The notes under the pieces were generated by a model. That model did no database searches. It saw only the letters and a program-made list of their open reading frames with translations, and was not told where the DNA came from. Shown piece by piece: positions 35,842 through 44,700 of a stretch of DNA of 64,000 nt (position 1 is its first letter; each line of letters begins with the position of its first letter). The DNA comes from Deltaproteobacteria bacterium (GTDB taxonomy: Bacteria; Acidobacteriota; Thermoanaerobaculia; Multivoradales; JAHZIX01). Location of the stretch: the NCBI GenBank assembly GCA_022601195.1, contig JAHZIX010000017.1:1-64000 (forward strand), given 5' to 3'. A program made the translations under genes and the position numbers.

Positions 35842-37100
35842 GGCTCCCCTCCGATCAGGTTCTCAGCGGCGGTGTGAGATGGCCTTTGAGCTGGATTGGG
35901 AGCATGACGACGCCCCAACTGGGCGAGCAAGGGAAGAGCTTCCTGGACCTCGGGGCCGGGAAGCCCGAAATCCACCAAACAGGCCAGCTCGTTGACTCCC
36001 AGCAAGCTCAGGCGCTGCACCGTGGCACTGCAGGTCTCCACAGTACCGATCAAGGAGGCTTGAGCTACGTAGTGCTCGAAAGCCAAAGGGAGGAGCTCTT
36101 CCTTGTCCTGGTCGCGAATCCCCTCCAGGTGGAGGAAAGAGTCCCGTTGAGCCAGGTGCTGCCGTAGATAGTCCATCATGGGGGAACGCACCCGGTCCTT
36201 GGCGGAGCTCAGATCTTTGGCGAGGTAGGTGTGTAGCATCAAGCTGACGCGGCCCGTGGCGGGGTCGTAGCCAGAGTCGGCCCGGGCTTGCCGGTAGGCG
36301 TCGATCTTCTTGGCCAGCTCTTCCCCTGGCTGACTTCCGAGGGAGGAGAGCACGTGGCCTCCTAGCTGACCGGCCAGCTCCCAGGTGGCGAGGTTGCCGG
36401 AGCTGGTGATCCACACGGGGAGGGTCGGTTGCACAGGTCTCGGCAGAGTGCGCACCTCGATCTGCTCCCCGGCGCCGTTGATGCGTTGAAGGCTGCCCCC
36501 GCTCCAAAGCGTTCGTAGTTCTTCCAGGTGGCGCACCATGACCTCTCGGCGGTCGGTGAAATGCTCCGGCCTCAGCACGAAATCGTTGGGGTGCCAGCCG
36601 GTGGCACAGGCGATGGCAGCCCGACCTCCCGAGAGGTTGTCCACCAGGGACCATTCCTCCGCTAGACGGATCGGGTCGTGGAGAGGCAGCACGACGCTGC
36701 CGGCACGAATCTCGAGGCGTTCGGTGACTGCCGCCAACGCTGCTGCGAGAACGGAGGGGTTTGGGTAAAGGCCACCGAACTCGACGAAGTGGCGCTCCGG
36801 TGTCCAGACGGCGGAGAAATCATGGGTATCGGCGAAACGGGCGCAGTCCAAGAGTAGGTCGTATTTGCCAAGGGCGTCGGAAGAGCCATCGGCAGAAAAG
36901 AAGAAGAGGCTGAACTCCATGGCCCTGGGCGGTCCCGGAGGTGCCAGGACGACCGACGGCGGAGCCAAATGGTGAGTCGGCGAATGCTCTTCCATAGACT
37001 CTCGGCTGGGGGCATCGATGCCCGCTTGGCGCAGCCGTAGCTGGACGAGGCGCCGTTTTCGTGGACTGAGAGTCTCCAGACGCTGGTCCCAATCCTTCAC
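35838..37100 (-). CDS. MupA/Atu3671-type LLM flavin-dependent monooxygenase
   Basis: Luciferase-like FMN-dependent oxygenase, usually found within or beside NRPS/PKS lines. Core from about residue 60: MEFSLFFFSADGSSDALGKYDLLLDCARFADTHDFSAVWTPERHF, SVVLPLHDPIRLAEEW, ATGWHPNDFVLRPEHF, PVWITSSGN, and the C-terminal GTVETCSATVQRLSLLGVNELACLVDFGLP. The N-terminal ~45 residues (LSPRKRRLVQLRLRQAG) match the style of the segment that opens the following NRPS and may dock to the line. GTG start at 37100 overlaps the PKS stop (GTGA). Position between PKS and NRPS suggests oxidation of the carrier-bound ketide or amino acid; the reaction is not determined. Confidence 0.92.
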   Translation of the reverse strand: MKDWDQRLETLSPRKRRLVQLRLRQAGIDAPSRESMEEHSPTHHLAPPSVVLAPPGPPRAMEFSLFFFSADGSSDALGKYDLLLDCARFADTHDFSAVWTPERHFVEFGGLYPNPSVLAAALAAVTERLEIRAGSVVLPLHDPIRLAEEWSLVDNLSGGRAAIACATGWHPNDFVLRPEHFTDRREVMVRHLEELRTLWSGGSLQRINGAGEQIEVRTLPRPVQPTLPVWITSSGNLATWELAGQLGGHVLSSLGSQPGEELAKKIDAYRQARADSGYDPATGRVSLMLHTYLAKDLSSAKDRVRSPMMDYLRQHLAQRDSFLHLEGIRDQDKEELLPLAFEHYVAQASLIGTVETCSATVQRLSLLGVNELACLVDFGLPGPEVQEALPLLAQLGRRHAPNPAQRPSHTAAENLIGGEP

Positions 37101-40100
37101 GGCAACCTCCCCGCACCGGAAGTGCTCGGTCTTGTCGTCCCCTCTCCGGCGACCGACTCCGACGCCAGGAGCTGGTCCACTTCGTTCTGATTGAGACCTT
37201 CTACCTCCGCCAAGATCTCCTCCAATAGAGCGTCGTCAGCGCTCTTCTGGCTCTCCAATCGAGTCAGCTCCCGGGCCAGAGCGCGAGGGGTGCGAGCCTC
37301 GAAGAAGGAGCGCAGGGGGAGTTCCACGGAGAGCTCGGCCCGCAGGCGAGAAATGATCTGCAAACCCACCAGGGAGCTGCCGCCGAGAAGGAAGAAGTCG
37401 TCTTCGGCACCGATGGGTTCGATTCCCAGAGTTTCTTGCCAGACGGCGACGATGGCCTCTTCCTCTCTCCCTTCAGGCTCCTCATAGGGCACCGAGGAGT
37501 CGCGCCTTCCATGATTTTCCGTGGCGCCGCTGGCGACGGGGTCGGCCCAGCGGGCGAGACGAGCCTCCAAGTTTGAGGTGGCGACGACCATGCGCCGCTG
37601 GCCCCCGGGTGCCACCTTGCCGAAGCTGGTGGAGAGCTCCTCCGGACGCAGCATCCACTGGTTCTGCTGGCGCCCGAAAGCGGAGCCGGCTGCGCCCGAA
37701 CCGCCTTCTTCCGACGAGATGTCCTCCCAGCCTTCCCAGTTCACCGTCCTCCAGGGCAACTGGCCGGTGGCCGCTTCGGCAAAGGCATCCACCCAAGCGT
37801 CGGTGGCAGCATAGGCAGCCAAGCCCAGTCCGCCGAGGATGGGCGCTAAAGAAGTGGGAACCAGGGCGAGCTTTGGCGGTGCTCCGCCCAGTAGGTCATC
37901 GAGTAGCAGGAGCCCATGAATCTTGGGGATGAAATGACTTCGGCACAGTTCCCCGCTGGTTTCCGCTACGGTTGCGTAGGCTTCCGGCCCGCTGGCTCCG
38001 GCAGCGTGCACCAGTCCATAGATGGGACCGTGCTCTGCCACCGCCCGAGCTACGGCGGCTTCCAGGGTGCTGCGGTCGGAGACGTCGACCTGGTGTAGGG
38101 AAACGGAGCTGCTTCTCTTTAGCTGACGAAGCCTCTGCTCCTCCCGGGAACCGACGACGAGGGAACGTCGGTCCAGGAGGCTGAAACTTGGGTTGCCGTG
38201 CTCCGCCAACTGCTCGGCCGCGGCCAGAGAGAACCTACCGAGACCACCGGTGAAGAGGAAGTGCCGGCCCTCCGGAATGGTCCTGCCTGGGCGGGCGAAG
38301 CTTTCCGCCGGCCGGCTCCAGGAGGGCAGCCAACGGTACTCTCCTCGAAGCGCTACCAGAGGATCACGATGGCTTCCGAAGATCTCTCCGACGAGCCAAT
38401 CTACGGTCCGAGGAAGTCGATCTTTCTGCATCTCGTAGGGCAGATCCAGAACCCGACAGGAGAGATTGGGGTGCTCCTGAGGGAGAACCCGCGCCAGGCC
38501 TAGCAAGAGACCGAGATCCGGCCGATGTAGATCGCCGCCGAGGACGGCGGTGGCACCTCCAGTGATCACCGTAAGACCTATCTCTGCGGAGGGGGCCTGG
38601 TGGGCCAAAGCCTGAGCGAGGAAGAGCAGAGCGAAGAAGGCGGTGGCCTTCTCCGGGGATTCGAGAGGCACCGCGGACTCCCCTTGAACCAGAAGGACGA
38701 TGCGAGAGGGCAACCGGGCCGCCTTCCGCAACTCCGCGATCAGATCTTGCCAATGGCCTGGTTCTCGGGGGTCGAGGTTCCTGGTTTCAGTATGGTTCCA
38801 CTGGAAATCTGGGAGGCCGTGGACGAGGATTCCAGGCCGCTCGTTGATCAGGGCCTCTAGAAGCTCCTTCGGCGGCGATGGTCCCGGGCAGATCCAGAGA
38901 ACAGATTCGCCCTCCAGGGACGAATCGGGTGGAGTCTGGAAAGATGTGCTGTCGAAGGAGGCCTCTTCCGAAACCAGATCATCGCCCCGCTGCCAGGAAG
39001 GTAGGTAGAGCCAGCGGTCGCTATCCGCCTCCCGGACCGACTCTTCCGGGAGCGGTCGAAGATCCGCTGGCTCCAGCCAATAGCGTTGGCGATCGAAGCG
39101 ATATAAGGGGAGGCGTAGGCGACGTCGCTGCCGGTGGGAAAAACCAGCGGGCTGGTAGGGAGCACCAGCGAGCCACAGACGACCCGCCGATTCCAGATCC
39201 ACCGCAGCTGCTTCTTGGGGATTCTTGGGGTGGCGCCCGGAGGCGACCACCACTCGCTGCCGAGCGCTTGGTTGCTGACGGACCAGGGTCGCCAAGGTCT
39301 CTCCGGGCCCCAAGTCCAAGAGAAGACGCCGAGGCTCCTTCAAGAGCTCGGAAGCCATGGCTTCGAACTGTACCGGCCGGCGCAGACTGCGGGCCCAATA
39401 CTGTGGGTCTCGAGCTTCCTCGGCCCTCATCCACGTGCCGGAAACGCCGCTCAAGAGCGGGGTCCGTGGCGGCCGGAGGCTCACCGAGGCCACCCTTTCG
39501 GCGAGCCGACCGGCTGCCTCTTCCACCAGGGACGAGTGGAAGGCTCGGCTGACCCGCAAGGGGCGGTGGGTAATCCCCTTTTCTTTGAGTCGCCGGCCCA
39601 GCTCGTCAATGGCTTCCTTAGGCCCCGATGCCGTGGCTGCCTGGGGGCCGTTCGCTGACGCAAGGGAGAGGGGAGGGGACAGTAGAGGGAGCAACTGACT
39701 GGCTCCCAGGGCGACGGCAAGCATGGCGCCAGGGGGGGAGTCGGCGAGCAATCGTCCCCTTTCGGCGACCAGATCAGCGGCGTCCTCGAGACGAAAGACT
39801 CCAGCTAGGTGAGCGGCCAACCACTCACCAATGCTATGGCCTGCGAGGGCTTCGGCCTCGATGCCGCGGCTTCGCCACAGGGCTGCTGCAGCGTAGCCAT
39901 AGGCGAAGATCCCAGGCTGGGCCAGCTCGGTCCTCTGCAGTCTTTCAGCTCGCGCCGGGTCCTCTCGACTGGGGACCAAGAGGAGATCTCGGAGCTCGGT
40001 GGCTACCGCGGTAGGAAAGAGGTCGAGACATTCGTCCAATGCCTTGCGAAAAACCTCTTCCCCTTCGTGGAGCCCGGCGGCCATCCCGGGGTATTGGCTG

Positions 40101-41761
40101 CCCTGGCCGGGGCAGAGGATGGCTATGGGAGGATCGTTGGAGAGGGCTCTTCCCTCGAGGATTCTTCCTTCGTGACTTTTGTGGTGGCCCGAGTTCGTCA
40201 GAGCCTCTCTGGCTCGAGCGGTATCTTGGGCCACTAGGCAACGGCGGAAGGGCAGGTCCTGGCGTCCCCAGCGCTGCGTATGAGCCAAGTCTGCCAGCTC
40301 CGTGTCCGGGTGGCCTTGGAGGTATTCGGCTAGTGCGTCGGTCTGCAGATCCAGGGAGGCTTGGGAAGCGGCGGACCAGGTCAACAATTGAAGAGCCGGG
40401 CTTGGACTGGTTTCCGGTCGGCTGTTCTCTACTGGATCGGGGGCTTGCTCCAGAACCATGTGGGCATTGGTGCCGCCAATGCCGAAAGAGCTGACGGCAG
40501 CGCGTCGGGGTTGACCGGTTTCAGGCCAGGCCTGGGCTTCCACGGGAACGAAGAAGGGGCTTGATTCCAGCTCCAATTGAGGATTGGGGAATTCGAAATC
40601 GATATTGGGAGGAATCGTTCCATGCTCCAGGGCAAGCACGGTCTTGATCAGGCCGGCCACCCCGGCGGCGGCATCCAGATGGCCAATATTGGTTTTCAGG
40701 GATCCAAGAGCGCAAAACCCTTGCCGCTGGGTGTGAGTGCGGTAGGCCTGGCTCAATGCCCGGACCTCGATGGGGTCACCCAAATGGGTGCCAGTGCCGT
40801 GAGCTTCGAGGTAGCCGATTGTCTCCGGATGCACTTGAGCCATTGCCAGGGCTTCTAGAATGACCTCTTCCTGACCCTCGCCCCGAGGAGCGGTGTAGCC
40901 GGCTTTGCGACCGCCGTCATTGTTGACGGCCCAGCCACGGATCACCGCCCGGATGGGATCACCCTCCTCCAAGGCATCTTCTAAACGCTTCAGGGTCACC
41001 ACTCCGACGCCGCTACCGGGCACCGTTCCGGATGCTTTGGCGTCGAAACTTCGGCAGTGACCGTCCGGCGAAAGGATCCCCTCGGCTTGGTAGACATACC
41101 CTTCCATCTGGGGGAGTCGTAAGCTCACCCCTCCCGCTAGGGCAGTGTCACAGTCACCAATCTCCAGGCTCTGACAAGCCAAGCAAATGGCAACCAAAGA
41201 GGTGGAGCAGGCTGTTTGCAAGGTCAAGCTCGGGCCCGTGAGATCCAGTTTGTAAGACAGCCGGGTCGCCAGGAAGTCTTTGTCATTGGCGAGTAGAGCT
41301 TGGTACTCCCCGGCCAGCTCCATGACTTGGGAATCGGGATGGACGTGACGCAGCAAGTAATTGCCAAAGCCGCAGCCGGCGAAAACGCCAACTCGACCCG
41401 GGTAGCTTCGGGGGTCGCAGGCAGCATCTTCCAGGGAGTGCCAGGCGGCTTCCAAGAAGAGCCGGTGTTGGGGGTCCAGCAACTCGGCTTCCCGAGGGCT
41501 GTAGCCGAACAAACCGGCGTCGAACAGTTCGGCTCCATCCAGCAGCCCTGCGGCTTTGACGTAGTCGGGGCGACTCAGGGTTTCTTGAGAGACGCCGGAG
41601 CGGCGCAGCTCCTGGTCGGTGAAGAAGGTGATGCCATTGACGCCGTCGCGGGCCATCTGCCAGAGAGCCGCCGTGTCCGAAGCACCTGGAAAGCGCCCAC
41701 TGGTGCCGACGATGGCGATGCCCTCCACCGATGCCGAGGGGGCTATGGATCTTTCAGTCAT
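37097..41761 (-). CDS. Type I polyketide synthase module KS-AT-KR-ACP
   Basis: Adds one ketide unit to the aminoacyl chain. KS (1-430) with TACSTSL (Cys near 183), EAHGTGTHLGDP and NIGHLDAAAG; AT (about 550-860) with GHSIGEW near 640 and SRAFHS, the malonyl-type HAFH-like motif; KR region (about 950-1390) with FTGGLGRFS, VHAAGA, a Lys in FIPKIHG, Ser in VPTSLAPILGG and Tyr in AAYAATDAW; ACP with GGSSLVGL near 1463 and a helical tail LLEEILAEVEGLNQNEVDQLL. No DH or ER is seen. The KR cofactor loop lacks the usual last Gly and the Asn after Tyr is Asp, so its activity is uncertain. ATG overlaps the preceding stop (ATGA). Confidence 0.95.
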   Translation of the reverse strand: MTERSIAPSASVEGIAIVGTSGRFPGASDTAALWQMARDGVNGITFFTDQELRRSGVSQETLSRPDYVKAAGLLDGAELFDAGLFGYSPREAELLDPQHRLFLEAAWHSLEDAACDPRSYPGRVGVFAGCGFGNYLLRHVHPDSQVMELAGEYQALLANDKDFLATRLSYKLDLTGPSLTLQTACSTSLVAICLACQSLEIGDCDTALAGGVSLRLPQMEGYVYQAEGILSPDGHCRSFDAKASGTVPGSGVGVVTLKRLEDALEEGDPIRAVIRGWAVNNDGGRKAGYTAPRGEGQEEVILEALAMAQVHPETIGYLEAHGTGTHLGDPIEVRALSQAYRTHTQRQGFCALGSLKTNIGHLDAAAGVAGLIKTVLALEHGTIPPNIDFEFPNPQLELESSPFFVPVEAQAWPETGQPRRAAVSSFGIGGTNAHMVLEQAPDPVENSRPETSPSPALQLLTWSAASQASLDLQTDALAEYLQGHPDTELADLAHTQRWGRQDLPFRRCLVAQDTARAREALTNSGHHKSHEGRILEGRALSNDPPIAILCPGQGSQYPGMAAGLHEGEEVFRKALDECLDLFPTAVATELRDLLLVPSREDPARAERLQRTELAQPGIFAYGYAAAALWRSRGIEAEALAGHSIGEWLAAHLAGVFRLEDAADLVAERGRLLADSPPGAMLAVALGASQLLPLLSPPLSLASANGPQAATASGPKEAIDELGRRLKEKGITHRPLRVSRAFHSSLVEEAAGRLAERVASVSLRPPRTPLLSGVSGTWMRAEEARDPQYWARSLRRPVQFEAMASELLKEPRRLLLDLGPGETLATLVRQQPSARQRVVVASGRHPKNPQEAAAVDLESAGRLWLAGAPYQPAGFSHRQRRRLRLPLYRFDRQRYWLEPADLRPLPEESVREADSDRWLYLPSWQRGDDLVSEEASFDSTSFQTPPDSSLEGESVLWICPGPSPPKELLEALINERPGILVHGLPDFQWNHTETRNLDPREPGHWQDLIAELRKAARLPSRIVLLVQGESAVPLESPEKATAFFALLFLAQALAHQAPSAEIGLTVITGGATAVLGGDLHRPDLGLLLGLARVLPQEHPNLSCRVLDLPYEMQKDRLPRTVDWLVGEIFGSHRDPLVALRGEYRWLPSWSRPAESFARPGRTIPEGRHFLFTGGLGRFSLAAAEQLAEHGNPSFSLLDRRSLVVGSREEQRLRQLKRSSSVSLHQVDVSDRSTLEAAVARAVAEHGPIYGLVHAAGASGPEAYATVAETSGELCRSHFIPKIHGLLLLDDLLGGAPPKLALVPTSLAPILGGLGLAAYAATDAWVDAFAEAATGQLPWRTVNWEGWEDISSEEGGSGAAGSAFGRQQNQWMLRPEELSTSFGKVAPGGQRRMVVATSNLEARLARWADPVASGATENHGRRDSSVPYEEPEGREEEAIVAVWQETLGIEPIGAEDDFFLLGGSSLVGLQIISRLRAELSVELPLRSFFEARTPRALARELTRLESQKSADDALLEEILAEVEGLNQNEVDQLLASESVAGEGTTRPSTSGAGRLP

Positions 41762-44700
41762 GGTTTGCTCCCGTGGTTTATTGCAGCCACCAGCTTTTCC
41801 TGTCGGCGTTCCATACGCTTGCGCTTCATTGCCCGACGTCGCCCTGCGGCTCGCTTTTCAGCGCCCACGAGGTGGTGGTCTTCTTTCGAATTTCGTCTCA
41901 GGTGTCTAGCCAGGCTGCTGACGGTGGGGTGGTCGAAGAGAGCCATCAAAGGAATCGGCACCTCCAAGGCCTTTTCCAGGTCCGCGGCGACATGGGCCAA
42001 AGCGAGAGAATGCCCACCGATTTCAAAGAAGTTGTCGTCGGCTCCCACCGTTGCCACCTCTAGGCGGCGTTGCCAGGATTCGGCGATGAGCCGCTCTAGC
42101 TCACCCCGGGGGAGGCTGGTGCGGTGACTCGGAGTGGGCTCCGGGGAGGGAAGGGCGGGCCGATCGATCTTGCCCGACGCCGTCAGGGGTAGCTTGGCCA
42201 GGGTCATCAGCCAGCTTGGTTGGAAAGCGCTCGGCAGGCGATCTTGGAGCCATTGCCGCAGCAATGTCCGACGTTGCCCTTCGCCATTTTCGCCGCCGCC
42301 TGCTGCCACCCTTGGGGTTTCGATTCCCGGTTCCCAGACGACATAGGCGGCGAGGCGTAAGCTTCCTTCGGGGCCGGTGCGGGGAACCACCACGGCTTCC
42401 TTCACGGCGCGGTTGGCGCACAGGACTGCTTCTACTTCTCCCGGCTCTACCCGAAAACCTCTAACCTTGATTTGGCGATCCATGCGGCCCAGAAAATCCA
42501 CGGCGCCGCTGGCGTGACGGCTGGCTCGGTCTCCTGTGCGGTAGAGGCGCTCCCCATGGCCCCAGGGGTGAGGAACAAAACTCCGGGCGGTGGCTGCGGG
42601 GCGCCGGTAATAACCTCGCGCAAGTCCGTTTCCTCCCACGAGAAGCTCCCCCGGCGCTCCCAGGGGGAGGGGCCTCATGTGTTCGTCGACGACCCATAGG
42701 GTGGTCTCCGAAAGGGGGTACCCGATGCGCTTCGGTTCCAAGGGAGAGTTGGAGCACAGGGGCATGGAGGAAGAAAAGGTGGTGCTCTCGGTCGGGCCAT
42801 AGACATTGAATAGGGCGGGGGCGTTGGGACTCTTCAGAGCCCGGCGAGCCCGAGCTGCGGACAGAACCTCACCGCCCGTGAGCAAGCGCCGGAGGCCGCT
42901 GAGAGCCTCGATTCGGTGATCCGATAGCAGATTGAACAAACCAGTGGTCAGGAAGAGGGTGGTCACTTGATGCTCTCGAATCGCCTGGGCGAGATCCGCT
43001 GCGGAAGGGACCCCGGGGGGGAGCAGAACCAGCCGATAGCCGTTGGCCAAAGCTCCCCAGATCTCAAAGGTCGAAGCGTCGAAAGCCAGGGGAGCCAGGT
43101 GGAGGTACACCTGGTCGGGGCCACTCCCTGTACAGCAGACATCTCTCACCAGGCGCAAAATGTTGCCGTGGCTGACGGCGACGCCCTTGGGGGGGCCGGT
43201 GGAACCGGAGGTAAACAGGATGTAGGCCAGCTGATCCGGGACCGGTAGGGCTAGCTCGATCCGAGGATCGCCCTCCGCGATCAGCTCAGCGGGGTCGAGG
43301 CGCTCCAGCTCGACTCCCCTCAGCCGGGGAGCCAATGCAGAAGGGCACAGCACTCTGCGGGACCGAGCCGAAGAGGCCAGAGCAGCTAGGCGCGGTGGTG
43401 GAAAGGAAGGATCCAACGGTAGATAGGCGCCTCCGGCCAACCAGATGGCGAGGAGGGCGACGATTTGCTCCGGGCTCCTCTCCATACACAGAGCCACGGG
43501 TTCCTCGGGAACGACGCCGTGGCGCCTCAGGGCGTGACTCAGCCGCGTCGCCCGATCAACCAACTGACCATAGGTGAGCCTCTGCCGTCCAAGCTCCACG
43601 GCCACCGCCTCGGGGCCTCGCCGGGCCGCCGTCAGCAGGCGATGAATGACCGTCTTCCCGGAGGGGCTGCGAGCGGTATCGTTGCTCTCATAGCAGAGTT
43701 GTTGCCATTGAGCTGGAGTCCAGGAGGGGAGAGTCCCGATGGCCCGGCGTGGTTTCTCCAAAGCACAGTCCATCCAGGTCAGCCACTGCTCCCCTAGCCG
43801 TTTGCTGGTGGTCGGGTCGAAGCGGTTCAGGCGGGCTTCGAGGACCGCCTCGAGGCCCCTCGCCGTGTCGGTGACTAATAGGGTGAGGTCGAAGGGAGTC
43901 GCCCGGGGGCCCCGGGGAAGGGACTCCAATTCCAAGCCTCCGAGGTGCAAGCTCCCTCCCTCTTGGCCGAGGATGAAAGGGGCCAGGCCAGGCCCCCGTA
44001 GCCTCGGTGGTTGTTCTAAGGCCATGGCTACCTGGAAGAGGGGCTGACGAGCGCCGTCCCGCTGCGGCGCCAGGCGCTGGACCAAGAGAGAGAAGGGGAA
44101 CTCCTGGACATCCAACGCTGCCAGGACTTCCTTTCCGGTGCGAGCCAGCAGAGTCTCTGCGGTAGGTTGCCCACGAGCATCCACCAAGATCGGCAGAGGA
44201 TTCGCTAGGTGGCTTATCAAACCCTCCAGTTCCTGGGGCCGGCGACCCGCTGCAGGAGCGCCGACGAGCAACCGGTCCTGGGGGCAGAGGCGGCTCAGCC
44301 AACCTCCCCAAAAGGCCAAGAGGGCCGTAAACAGAGAAACATGGCATTGGTTGGCCAGGCTCCGGAGGCGGTTCGACCGCTCCTGACCGAAGTGGAGGAG
44401 GTGCCCGGCAGCGGCTTCCCCATGGGGCGTTCCCGGCCGATCCGCGGGCAGCTCGAGAGGTGGCGGCGGGAACTCGAGGCGCTGCCGCCAACTCTTCTCC
44501 AGGGCCGTTCCCAGGTCACCCTGGAGGCGCTGCCGTTGCCAACGAGCATGGCCCACAGGGGTTACCTTGGGTAACGGTAGGGGAGTGCCCTCACCGCGCT
44601 GGAAGCCTTGGTAGAGTTGGCCCAGCTCCTCTAATAAAAGGGTCATGGACCACAAATCCATAACGATGTGGTGAGCGGTCAAAAGCAGCTCCGGCCCTGA

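Noticed and set aside
38878..39552. 224-residue plus-strand frame in the PKS
   Set aside because: Antisense shadow over the AT domain; no recognisable domain, Arg/Pro-rich.
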